Source of the DNA: Galdieria sulphuraria
Lineage: Eukaryota > Rhodophyta > Bangiophyceae > Galdieriales > Galdieriaceae
Reading direction: 5' to 3'
Length of the DNA: 64,000 bases
Assembly: GCF_000341285.1 (NCBI RefSeq)
Contig: NW_005178446.1
Location: 1-64,000, forward strand
The notes under the pieces were generated by a model that was given only the letters and a program-made list of their open reading frames with translations, made no database searches and was not told the DNA's origin. The number at the start of each line of letters is the position of its first letter. The stretch's first letter is position 1. Shown here one piece after another: positions 12,008 through 23,720 of this stretch. The position numbers and the translations under genes were made by a program.

Positions 12008-12646
12008 TTAATTTTTTATAGAATCGAGAGCACTTTCAACTTGCTGTTTCATGTTATCTGCTTTATCCGCCAAAGACAAAATTGTTTTTACAGTGTTTTT
12101 ACGTTGCTGGCGAACAACGTCGTTTTGTCCGTGCGGAATTCCATCAACTGCTATGGTTCTCTGAGTTAGTGTTTCTTGAAGCTCTGAACACTTTTTGGAA
12201 ACTTTTTCTAAACGTTCAACGTCACAGAGAGCCTTGGCTACTTCCAGTTCAGCAGAAAGAGCTTCTATGTCGTGACTGCCTCCCTTTCCTGTTAGTGAAA
12301 GTGTTTTTGTTTCTTCTTCCAAAAGTTTACGTAATCCTGCTACTAACTTTATTGCTTGGTATGCCTTCCAGTTCTTCTGTATGATAGTTGCTGCTTGCTC
12401 TGCACTTAAAATACTTTTGCAATTTCTAGTGACTTGCCTATATGGCTTTTCTTTCTTTTGTGAAGACTTTCCTCCTCTTATTTGTGTTGTTGAATAGTTT
12501 GACACTTGTCGTTGCTTTTGCTCTCTCCCACCTACCAAACTTGTGTTAGCACTCCTTCCTTGACTGTTCTCTGTGGATACTGTCTCACAAGTGGTGGGAG
12601 AATTCTGCTCATAAGACCCCAGGTTTCTCTGCATCCAACGCCACAT
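12008..12646 (-). CDS. IQ-motif/BAG-like co-chaperone candidate
   Basis: A single exon of about 212 residues from the ATG at 12646 (the frame extends to 12697 without ATG). A Ser/Gln/Lys-rich N-terminal third is followed by one calmodulin-type IQ motif, AATIIQKNWKAYQAIKLVAG, near residue 105. A helical C-terminal region then resembles a BAG domain in spacing and charge, ending QQVESALDSIKN. Plant BAG5-7 proteins have this IQ-then-BAG order; BAG domains release nucleotide from Hsp70. The BAG call is by architecture, not strong residue identity. It is divergent from leuB, about 120 bp away. Confidence 0.5.
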   Translation of the reverse strand: MWRWMQRNLGSYEQNSPTTCETVSTENSQGRSANTSLVGGREQKQRQVSNYSTTQIRGGKSSQKKEKPYRQVTRNCKSILSAEQAATIIQKNWKAYQAIKLVAGLRKLLEEETKTLSLTGKGGSHDIEALSAELEVAKALCDVERLEKVSKKCSELQETLTQRTIAVDGIPHGQNDVVRQQRKNTVKTILSLADKADNMKQQVESALDSIKN

Positions 12647-12765
12647 AGTTCCAAAAACCAAACAATACACTACTTGAAACCAACAAACAATTCTCAAACT
12701 TTTTCAGTGATCCTCCTCATCCGAAGTAATCCATCCTACCATTATCAACCTCTTTCTGTTTCGAT

Positions 12766-14389
<1,624 letters not shown>

Positions 14390-14415
14390 GAGGATAATAA
14401 ATATGAAACGTTCAT

Positions 14416-15456
14416 TCATTCCAATAACTGAGATTGTCTCGTTCTTTCTCCTTGTACAGATTCATTATCATTGTGTTCCTCCCATTCGATGTTCACTGAA
14501 TCAAGTAATGGAGCTGCTTCTTCTTCTTCTTCACTACTCCAATCTTTTGCCAGCAATTCTTCTTCTTCTTGTGTGGAGAGATTCTGAATATTAGATGAAA
14601 GAACTGATTGTTTCGTCATTTCTTCTTTGGCTATGGCATCTAGCTTGTAAAAATATAGACTCCAAAATCGACAGGAATCTATCTTGGCAGGGACATTCCA
14701 TTCATATACTTCCTAGACACTTTCTCAGTTGACTCAATGACTGGTATCAAAATGAGAAACCAATACCTTGAGGGTCGTGCAATGATGAAGCACTTGTGGT
14801 GATAAAAACTCGATAGTTTCCTCCATTTCTTTACCAAACTGTTGTAACTCATCTTCCGAAACATTCGAATCCAAAAATAATGCAGGATTTGTATGAACTT
14901 CCAGAGCCTTTTTACGATAATTGGAAAGAAAAGGATCTATCAAGTGGCAAAACGGTTTCGGAACCCAATATGAAACGTTGTCAACAACCACACTTTCTTC
15001 CTGATTACAGTGACTGCTCTTCTCTTCTTCAAAGTCTCCCTTGGTTTGCACACTTCCAACTGAACTTTGAGCTATTTGCTCAGACCAATTATTCCAGTCT
15101 TTACTGAAAGGTGCCATAGGTAAGATAGAATCTGTGGTTACTCCGCGTCCTGATTCTTTCTGTTTTTGAGACTCCTTTGAAATAGCACTCTGCATTCCTT
15201 GGACTTCAGAATAGAGTTGTTGAGAGAACTCTTCCAAGTCTTTTTTCACTTTATCCAAAGTCAAACCTTGAGTTTCTTCTTGTACTGCAGCAGCTATTCT
15301 TCCTAAATAACTTTGGGCGGAACTCCACAAACCACCTTTGGAAAACCACGACAGCGGCTCACTTTCTGGACGAGTTTTGGATTCTCTTACAATATGAGTA
15401 AGTTCACTACTAGTTTCGGTGGTACTTGGCTCCGAGCCTTGTTGTGAAGACATCAT
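14416..15456 (-). CDS. BSD-domain protein (BSDC1/SYAP-like)
   Basis: Exons 15456-14767 and 14712-14416 with a 54-nt intron give about 328 residues. The N-terminal WFSKGGLWSSAQSYLGRI followed by amphipathic helices (VKKDLEEFSQQLYSEVQG) resembles BSDC1/synapse-associated protein 1. The BSD domain, about residues 185-250, has the diagnostic closing aromatic pair CRFWSLYFYKLDAI, encoded just after the intron. The C-terminus is acidic (EEEEEAA). BSD proteins of this class have been linked to membrane trafficking or Akt signalling in animals; the algal role is unknown. It is divergent from CSN3 with 90 bp between ATGs. Confidence 0.75.
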
Positions 15457-15546
15457 TACAAAACAACGAATAATTCTTGAATTGTGATTTGTTATCCCTT
15501 GCTGCTTCTACGGTGTGAAAGAAGAGACTAGTCTGCGAAGACCATT

Positions 15547-17023
15547 ATGCAACAAACAAATATTCGAGAAAATATTTTTACTTTGATTCAATCATGCAAG
15601 CATTTCATCTCCCAAGGACAGTGGAAACAAGCTAGAAAAGTAAGTATGGTTATGTGAAGCACATAAGATTGTTCTTGTGCTGATCACGACTTTGTTGTAC
15701 TTTTCTTGTTGTCTCTAGTTGTTGATTGAAAACAATTCGATATTGCAACTTTGTACACCGCAATTATTCGGAGAAATGTTGGAGCAGACTTTGATGGGTA
15801 GGTAACCTGTTGGTTTGTTATTGTCAACTAACTCACTGTTTCCTGTTATAGACGAAGACAAGGATTTGTTGCTTGCCCTACTACGTGGAGTCTCAGTGAA
15901 TTGGCACAATGAAGATTTTGAAGTGCTCTTGAGCTATTTTCATTGTCTTGTGCAAAAGTTGCAGGGACCCTTGAATCCTATCGTCGTGGAAGAACTTCAA
16001 AGTTTGGGTCAGTATTTATCCCAGAAGAGTATTGAGCAACAGAAGGTATTGGCAACTGTCTTGCCGTTTCGTTCTTTGTGTATCCAAACTGCAGATGCTG
16101 AGGAATTTTATCCACGCTTTTTAGCAATATTTTTGAAAAGTTGTGTATTATCCAAGTCATATTCCGTTGGTAGCAGGTTTATGGAACACAGAAAATTGAT
16201 ATTGAAACTAGAAGAGAATGCTGTGGACCCTTGTGATGTTTTGTTGACTTATTATTATGCGGCTGTTATTCAAGTGGGAGTGAAAGACTATCTGAAAGCT
16301 TTGCAGTGTTTGAAGTTGGTCTTTTCTGTTCCATCCAACGTAGTTTCTGATTTGGCAGTGGATGCTTATAAGAAATATGTCTTGGTTTCATTAATAGCAA
16401 AAGGAAATGTGGAGCCATTAGCCAAGTTTTCAGGTTTGTTTATTCAACGACAACTCAAAAATTACTGTCCCGAGGTAAGCTGAATATTTTGTGTATAAAT
16501 TGTATATCCAACCCGAAATAAGTATTTAGCTCTTGCGAAAGAATTTGCGCAAAGAGATGCCACACAACTACGACAAGTGATGGAAAACTACAAACTAGTC
16601 TTTATCAACGACCTGCATTGGGGATTGGTAAAAGAGACTTTCAAGGCATTGTTAAGAAGCAACATTAAAAATTTGACGCGTACTTTCCTGACATTATCCT
16701 TGGAAGATATTGCAACAAAGGCAAGCTTAACGGATTCGAAGGAAGCAGAAAGAATGTTGCGTTCCATGGTATATCAGCAAGAGATTTCAGCAGTGATTGA
16801 CCAACGTGCACAAATGGTTCGTTTTGAATCGAAGAATGGCTTCAAAGCTTCGGGGAAATCCAATACGAAGACAGCTTCAGCAGTATTTGCCGAGACGAAT
16901 CGATGCCTTGATTTATATAATCAACTTTTTCAGTTTTATCAAAATCTATTGACAGATCCCCAATACATGTTTCGTGAACATTCACAAGATGGAGAAGAGA
17001 TGTTGGATCACTCATTTTGTTAG
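15547..17023 (+). CDS. CSN3: COP9 signalosome subunit 3
   Basis: Four exons, 15547-15639, 15719-15797, 15852-16474 and 16523-17023, give 431 residues, close to the usual 420. The CSN3 core is recognisable: LLTYYYAAVIQVGVKDYLKA, then AVDAYKKYVLVSLIAKGNV, followed by the PCI winged helix with NIKNLTRTFLTLSLEDIA and a terminal QRAQMVRF strand. CSN3 is a scaffold subunit of the signalosome, which removes NEDD8/Rub1 from cullins. The last exon must start at 16523 (YLALAKEF); the later AG at 16529 would hit a stop. The first intron, 79 nt, is the longest in this gene. Confidence 0.85.
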
Positions 17024-17236
17024 AATTGCATGGAATTACATAGTCTTGGGCATATGTCAATAGATATATAGAAATATTGAAGAAAAATAATTCCAACGAA
17101 AAGAAAGAGAAAATGATTGAAGATGGTCAATGCCAAAGATGATTTCTGTATCTTTGGAAAGAACGAAAACCTGATCAAGGATATTATTATAATGCAAACC
17201 AGACAAAACTCTCAATTACTTCAACAAATTGCTTTA

Positions 17237-18895
17237 TTATCCATCGAAATTAAACAACTGTTGAACTCTCGTACATTTTGCCATTGTCTTCGAACTGCGA
17301 GTAATAGGATCTGTCATATAAAAGTTCTCAATGGGAGGGCCGAAAGGCACAGTAGACGATTCTCCTTGTTGTCTTTGAAGCATGTTATCGCGAGGTCTTA
17401 CGGAAGGATCACCCGATTGCACCTGATGGGAACGCAAAAGATGTGGGGCAAGAACTTCAACTCCCATTTGGGGAATGTCCAAAACCAAATCTGGGAATAC
17501 CAAATCATGAAGAATTTCTGCATCTTCTTTTGCTTGATAAGGTGGGATAAAAGCTAAATTGGTATGTTGAACACGACCCTCCATATTCACAAAGGTTCCA
17601 TTCTTCTCAGTGTACGCAGCACCTGGAAGTATCAAGTTAGCTATGGATGCACCATAATCACCATGATGTCCTTGGTACACAACAAAACAATCCTGCGGTA
17701 ACTGATCTAGACCATCTATATCATCCGCATTTAGCAAATATAAAAACTTGGTACGTCGCCAAGGATTCTCACGATCACAATCGATAGTTCTCAAACCACG
17801 ATATTTGGAATCAAAACCGATATCCAAAGCTCCCACTGTATTTGCTCCAGTATGCACTACGTTGAATCCATTCCAATCCTCTCTTATCATATGACTATAT
17901 TCTGCAATATGTTTAACCATTTGATATATATTTTCACCATCATCTCTTTGAAGTGCTCGATTACCAACAAGAATAGCTGGCCTCTTTGCAAGAGCAAGCT
18001 GTACACAAAATGAATGTCTTCCTTCAGCAATCTCTCGAAGAGTTTTTGGAGAAATTCCCAAATGCTCGACTGGATAAGTCAGATTTTCATAACACCCAAC
18101 AGACGCAACCAGAGCTTGATTATACAACACAGCCTTACGAATACGAGTGTTTAAAAGAGGAGCTTCAGTTCGCGGATTCGTTCCAACCAACAAAATTACA
18201 TCGGCTGTTTCAATACCAGGTAAAGTTGAGTTGAGTAGATAATCTTCTCTGAAGTCTGTATGCGGCACTGCTCCTCTTCTTTCTTGGAGATGAATCGAAC
18301 CACCCGGAAACCAATAAAGAAACTGCCTTCGGAACTGCAACAAGGCCTCTACTTCTACTTGAGGACCAATAACGGCTTGAGCTTCAAATCCACCCTTGTC
18401 AACATATTCTCTTTCTAATCTTATGATTTCGTTCTTCAAAATAGCTCGTGCTTTTTCCCAAGTGGTAGGTACCAGTTGTCCTTGATCTAAACGAATGAAA
18501 GGGACACTCAAACGTTGTCTTTTCAGGCCATCATAAGAGAATCTAGTTTTATCTGAAATCCACTCTTCATTAACGTTTTCGTTTAATACAGGAAGGATTC
18601 TCATAACTTCATAACCTCGAGTGTCCACGCGAATATTAGAACCCACTCCATCTAAAACGTCCACTGAGGAGGTTGACTTGAGTTCCCAAGATCTTGCTGT
18701 AAAGGCATAGGGTTTGGAAGTTAGTGCTCCGATAGGAATGAGACAATTCTGAAACAGTTGCTTCCTTTCATCTATTCCATAGTCCTTATCACCGTTTTGT
18801 ACTTGTCGAAAAGAACCAAAGCATCTTGTTACTTTCCAACGTGTTTGGAACAAAGAAGACAGTAGACTACTAGCTGAACTTGTCAAAACTTTCAT
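17237..18895 (-). CDS. Complex I 75-kDa subunit, C-terminal (molybdopterin-like) half only
   Basis: A single exon of 552 residues. From about residue 52 it matches NDUFS1/Nad11 closely: IGALTSKPYAFTARSWE, VMRILPVLNENVNEEWISDK, FSYDGLKRQRL, GTNPRTEAPLLN, QGHHGDYGASIANLILPG, YTEKNGTFVNMEGR. The roughly 250-residue N-terminal part with the 2Fe-2S and 4Fe-4S clusters is absent. The preceding 50 residues look like a mitochondrial presequence (Ser/Leu/Arg-rich, MKVLTSSASSLLSSLFQTRW). No upstream exon can exist nearby because the CLC gene starts 26 bp away in the other direction. The CPVGAL cysteine, a cluster ligand in whole subunits, is isoleucine here. So this is a naturally split subunit rather than a truncated copy. 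Confidence 0.88.
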   Translation of the reverse strand: MKVLTSSASSLLSSLFQTRWKVTRCFGSFRQVQNGDKDYGIDERKQLFQNCLIPIGALTSKPYAFTARSWELKSTSSVDVLDGVGSNIRVDTRGYEVMRILPVLNENVNEEWISDKTRFSYDGLKRQRLSVPFIRLDQGQLVPTTWEKARAILKNEIIRLEREYVDKGGFEAQAVIGPQVEVEALLQFRRQFLYWFPGGSIHLQERRGAVPHTDFREDYLLNSTLPGIETADVILLVGTNPRTEAPLLNTRIRKAVLYNQALVASVGCYENLTYPVEHLGISPKTLREIAEGRHSFCVQLALAKRPAILVGNRALQRDDGENIYQMVKHIAEYSHMIREDWNGFNVVHTGANTVGALDIGFDSKYRGLRTIDCDRENPWRRTKFLYLLNADDIDGLDQLPQDCFVVYQGHHGDYGASIANLILPGAAYTEKNGTFVNMEGRVQHTNLAFIPPYQAKEDAEILHDLVFPDLVLDIPQMGVEVLAPHLLRSHQVQSGDPSVRPRDNMLQRQQGESSTVPFGPPIENFYMTDPITRSSKTMAKCTRVQQLFNFDG

Positions 18896-18921
18896 CCTTC
18901 TTAAGATAATGAGACAAGTTT

Positions 18922-21900
18922 ATGTCTTTCTCCCGGACCACTCCTCTCAACAATCCAAAAAGGTGGAGAGTCGTTATTGAGAGAAATGTGTTGGTTTTGT
19001 CGATGTCTTCCAATGCACAAGTTACCGAAGATATTCTAGAAGTGACTCCTGAGTTTCGACTACTAGAATCTTCATTTTTCAGTAATCTTTATAACTATGT
19101 AAGGTCTAGTATTCAAAGTATGAGAAGTCGTTCGAGTTTTCGAAGCCACACGGACATGAACCCTTCGACTTCAGTACAAGTAGAAGTTGCACGAACTAGT
19201 TTTTCTTCTCTTAGTTCTTATCAAACAGAAGAAAACTACTCTTCAGAATTACGGCCACGCCTAAGACGTACTGACATATATGACTGTGTAGAGTTTCATA
19301 CTCCAGCCTCCTTAGTCAACGTAAGATGGGCATTCCCTCGTAGTCCACGAGAACAACAGTTTTTTGCTGCTCTTCATCTTTTTCTTGCTGTTTTGACAGG
19401 GATTCTAGTTGGAGTGTTTGCACTGTCTATTGAGCAAGGTGTTCGAGCTATCTATTTGGCCAGTTACAAAGTAACTCAGAATATACTCATCGAAGAGCAT
19501 GATTCTTTCTGGGGAGCACTCATATATTTCGTTGGTTTTAGCTCTTGTATTGCCCTAACTGCCACTTGCTTGGTTCTGTTTGTAAGTCCAGAAGCAGTTG
19601 GTTCGGGAATTCCACCTTTGAAGGGATATATCAATGGAATTCAGTCGCAGAGACTCCTCTCATTCCGTACTTTTGTGGCAAAGTTATTTGGCAATATGTT
19701 TGTGGTTGGTTCTGGATTGATATCAGGCAGTGTCGCTCCTGTTTCTCATATTGGCGCTATAACTGGAGCAGGACTTTCTCAAGGAGTCTTTGCAGGTCTC
19801 AATATTCGTTTGAATTGGAAATGGTTTGATATCTCATGTATATAAATCTACTATTCCTTATTTGACTTTCTGCCTCATTTAGGTTTCGTTTTTATCGTAC
19901 GGAAGCTTGGAAAAGGGATTTTGCTTCTATTGGTTTGGGAGCGGGATTTGCAGCTGCTTTGGAAGCTCCTTTAGGTGGCATGTTCTTTTCTATAGAAATG
20001 TCGAATGCACATTGGCACTATCGACTCGCTTGGATAGCTCTATTAGGAGGAATCATTGCAACATTTACTATGGGAACTCTAACAAGACTTAGTAAAGGAA
20101 ATACTTTGATAGTTTTGGAATTTGCTGAATACGGGAGTTTGGTTTCAGCTGGAATGCAAATGTATACTTTTATGATGCACACACTTCCCTTTGTGTTATT
20201 GTTAGGAGTACTCGGTGGATGCTTAGGTGGTATTGCTGTGGCAATAATGAAACAACTGACGTTATTTAGGTATGTAGAGAAAATATACTTGGTCAACTTA
20301 TCAAATATGATCAACAGAAAAAGATATATTATAAAATGGTATCATAAGTTGTTGGAAATGCTTTTGGTGAACATGATTATCAATATACTCCGATTTTTAT
20401 TGCCCTATTGGGGTGGTCAATGTCAATCTTCGAATCATTTCGTCATAATTCCAGAACAGACTGGAGTAAAATCATTCAAATATCGTGATTATTCCAGATT
20501 TTTTTGTACTTCTTCGGAGTTCAATGACTGGGCAGCACTTATTTATAATCCTCTAGAAACGGTGTTGGACGTAAGTATGGAGTGTAAGAGTACTCGTCGC
20601 CATAGGAGATAATGGAAATGTATTCTAGTATTTGTTTCATTCATCGGATGTTACATTGTTGCCAATCGGAGGACTTTTTGTTGGACTGATTTATTATTAT
20701 GTTTTTCTATTGTTTTCTGCTGGTCTATATGCTCCTGTAGGTGTCTTCATTCCTTCATTTACTATAGGAGGTAAGAAATAGGATTGGAAATGGGATACTC
20801 TAGTTATTGTAATATTAGGGTTTATTGGCAGATTAGTTGGCAAACTTGCTAGTTTGGGTTATCCAGGGAGCCCTGGTTTGGATTCCTCCGTTCTTCAAGC
20901 TAGTTTTGCTGTCATTGGCAGTGCAGCTTTTGGAAGTGGGTTTTTGAGAGTACCGATGACCATTAGTTTGGGACTATTGGATGCGACACAAGTGAGACAC
21001 ACACACACACTATATATACATAATATAGAACTATTCAAAACATTGTTTTTAGGATATTCGAGCAGCATTTTGTTCCTTAACAGCATCCGTTATTGCAAGA
21101 AATATTGGAGAAATTTTTAGCGAAGGTTTCTTTGATTCCCAAGTGAATCTATCAGGAATGCCTTTTTTAGATGCCACTATAACTGACCCTCATTTGTTTC
21201 ATTCTGTTCGTGCGAGGTAAGTGGTATATAATGGTTTAAAAATTCATTTCAATGAATCACAACATAGAGACGTGATGCAAAGACAAATGGCCACGATACA
21301 TTTGAAACCTAGAGTTGGTGATGTGGTATTGTTGTTACAAACAGTAGAACATGGAGCATTTCCGGTAGTTGCTCCAACTGAAGTGGCAACGACTCCTTAT
21401 ATTGCGGAGTATGCTCGTAGTTCCAAATCTTCCGATCGTCCTTCTCGTACAATGCCACAGAATGACGAAGATATCTCCCCCCATTCAGAAAGCAATGATT
21501 GGAGACAAGTAGAACAAGTTAATCAACCAGCTCGAGGTGTGGTTGGTACTATTAGTCGTCATATTTTATTGCAACTGTTGAGACTAAGGCATTATTCTAT
21601 TCTGAATGATTCCGCAACTACACCACATACATCATCTGTACTGCCCTGGTTATCCATATCTCAGTTGGATGAAGCGTGGCCGAATATTACAGATAAGGAA
21701 GCGGAAAGAGTTGTATTGGAACATTATTTGGGTGGGATGCCAACTTCAGTTGTGAATGCAACTTTGGATTTGGAACCTTATATGAATCCCAATCCCTTTA
21801 TTGTTTCTGAATGGTCCACAGCTGCTGATGTAAGAAGAGTCATTTCTATTTTTTTTACAAGGAAAATAATGAAAGTTTTCATATAGTTGAGAGCAGGTTT

Positions 21901-22036
21901 TCGTCAAATGGGTGCTCGTCATATTTTAGTTGCTAGAAGTGGAACAGGAGTTATCGATGGTATTTGTACGCGAAAGGATATTATGCCATCTGTTTTGAGA
22001 CAAATTGCTGAACAGAAACGTAGAAGTAATCATTGA
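18922..22036 (+). CDS. CLC-family chloride channel/transporter lacking the gating glutamate
   Basis: Eight exons: 18922-19823, 19883-20269, 20318-20570, 20629-20770, 20819-20991, 21053-21216, 21268-21829, 21887-22036, about 910 residues. CLC signatures: GSGIPPLKGYING (anion site), GSVAPVSHIGAITGAGL at the GKEGP position, RDFASIGLGAGFAAALEAPL, and GVFIPSFTIGG. Two C-terminal CBS domains start near VGDVVLLLQTVEHGAFPVVAP and end RSGTGVIDGICTRKDIMP. The GKEGP glutamate, needed for fast gating and proton coupling, is Val, as in vertebrate ClC-K. About 130 extra Ser/Arg-rich residues precede helix B. An in-frame ATG at 19003 is a second possible start. The membrane of residence is not evident. Confidence 0.88.
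20996..21020. repeat. (AC)n(TA)n compound microsatellite in a CLC intron
   Basis: An alternating ACACAC run passes into TATATATA within the intron 20992-21052. The same compound type recurs at 22093. Confidence 0.8.
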
Positions 22037-22093
22037 TGGAATTTCCTATGAAGAAGATTAGATGAGAAAAACAGTGAATACCATTTCATAATG

Positions 22094-22127
<34 letters not shown>

Positions 22128-22376
22128 TACAAAGACAATTGTTGCATTCATCTGCCTTATTCACTCTCGAACCAAAAGTTGTAAGCTTTTACAATGTTGA
22201 AAACTTTGCATATCTTTCCTTGAATATTATCGGTTACATGCCCACAAAGTGTATTTACGTCATCATTGAATTTGGAATTCTGGTTGGCTACATAACAAGA
22301 AAATTGTCAACTCTGTCGACCTCTTCAAGGGACTTGAGAAAAGCGACTCAGACAACAACAACGTTCTTTGGTATCC
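22037..22376. other. Intergenic region containing a microsatellite
   Basis: Between the CLC stop and the bL20 start. It holds the dinucleotide repeat at 22093-22127; the rest shows no conserved coding segment. I looked here for the missing N-terminal exon of bL20 and did not find it. Confidence 0.45.
22093..22127. repeat. (AC)n(AT)n microsatellite
   Basis: About nine AC units run directly into about seven AT units, downstream of the CLC gene. Confidence 0.9.
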
Positions 22377-22676
22377 ATGGTTCGAAAATGTGTATCCCCG
22401 TTAAAAGCTTTGGTTTATTCTACCATCCATCGTCGACTTAGAAGAAGGGAATATAGGAGAGACTGGATAGCTCAGATTCAAGCGGCTGCTCGTGGTCACG
22501 GAGTACGGTATGCAGGGTTTGTGTACTTTCTTAGAAACAACCAAATCATTCTCAATCGTAAAATATTGAGTGAATTGGCAAAAACAGAACCCGCCACAAG
22601 TTCTAGTTTATTGACATGGTGTGCAAGATCGACCAAAGTGATAGATTTGAAAAATAAAGTAGAACACAGTGAATAA
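22377..22676 (+). CDS. Mitochondrial ribosomal protein bL20, short N-terminus
   Basis: A single exon of 99 residues from the ATG at 22377. The bL20 core is clear: RREYRRDWIAQIQAAARGHG, then YAGFVYFLRNNQI and LNRKILSELAKTEP. bL20 binds 23S-type rRNA early in large-subunit assembly. Red algal plastids usually encode their own rpl20, so a nuclear copy is most simply mitochondrial. The usual N-terminal basic arm of about 40 residues is missing or lies in an unrecognised upstream exon. The protein has a longer C-terminus of about 20 residues. Confidence 0.75.
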   Translation: MVRKCVSPLKALVYSTIHRRLRRREYRRDWIAQIQAAARGHGVRYAGFVYFLRNNQIILNRKILSELAKTEPATSSSLLTWCARSTKVIDLKNKVEHSE

Positions 22677-22746
22677 CTTGTATATTCCGTGGTCAAAGAC
22701 TGTTCTCTAAAGAAAGAAAGAAAAAAATAAATGAAGCGCTCTTTTC

Positions 22747-23720
22747 ATGAGTCATTTATTACTTACTCGGGATCGTTCGTTTGGTCGACTTCGCAATATT
22801 TTGCGTTGGCAAGTCCACTCTTTCGACTATAAGTAGTATAATAACCCCTTTTTATAGGACCAGTGAGTCGTTGACTTTTCAACTTGTCGACGACAATAGT
22901 CATGTTTGTCTCTTCTGTGTTTATCCTGCGTTTTGTTTGGGGCCTTTGTTATATGCCTTTCCTGATAGCGTTCAACTATTAACTGTTGTTTGTTGGACTC
23001 GCGAAGATTGTCAACAAGCTGAACAATTTGTACAACAACAATATCCTAATCGTTTCCATTGTCAATATGTACACTGCAATTGTGAGTAAGTGAGCTCAAC
23101 TTTTCTTCTGTCCGTCGATCATTCGGCGTCCATATAGGGAAACCTCACTAGCTTCTGTTTTAACAGAAAAGTATGATATCATTCTTTGTTGGGGTTGGTT
23201 GGAACGATTGTTTTCTTCCTTAGAGTTGGTAAAGGACTTTTTGACTCAAGTTTCCTTAAAGTTGCAACCAAAGGGATTCTTTGCTGGCATAACCATCAAT
23301 AGCAGTTACATTTGGACCATGGCTCAGAAATACTTGGAAAGACATGCGGCTGCTTCTTATCCTATGATAATCGAAAACCCACTTTGGACTTTGATACTTT
23401 TACAGGGAGATGTGTTTTCTTCCATCGGTACGCCGTTGAGTATTCGTTATCACAGTGAAATGAGAACGTCACGGCTACCAGAAACAGAATATTTAGTACA
23501 TGCACCTACATTGTTTCATTATTGTGATGCTTTTGGTTTGGAGTGGATCGATTGGTTGAGTGGTCGTGACTGGTGGTCTGCTCATAAGAACATTGGATTT
23601 CAACGTTTGATGGAAATGGGTGTGATAACAAAGGATTCTCGTCATTTGAGTAAAGAAGAATATGAATTGTTGGGAATATTTGCATGTTTTATAACGATTA
23701 AACATAGTTCGAGTCAATGA
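22747..23720 (+). CDS. mRNA cap guanine-N7 methyltransferase-like protein, SAM motif degenerate
   Basis: The last two exons are secure: up to 23085, then 23138-23720 (intron 52 nt, donor GTAAGT). They read as an RNMT-type fold: YDIILCWGWLERLF (strand 4/5), SLKLQPKGFFAGI, LPETEYLVHAPTLFHYCDAFGLEW and the closing HLSKEEYELLGIFACFI. At the place of the usual LDLgCGKGGD SAM loop stands CLFCVYPAFCLGPLLYAF, with no glycine-rich loop. The first exon is uncertain: ATG 22747 with intron 22813-22867 keeps phase and gives RDRSFGRLRNILRW, recalling the LRNFNNW motif; ATG 22731 with donor 22805 is an alternative. The stop codon overlaps that of VPS13. Confidence 0.6.
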
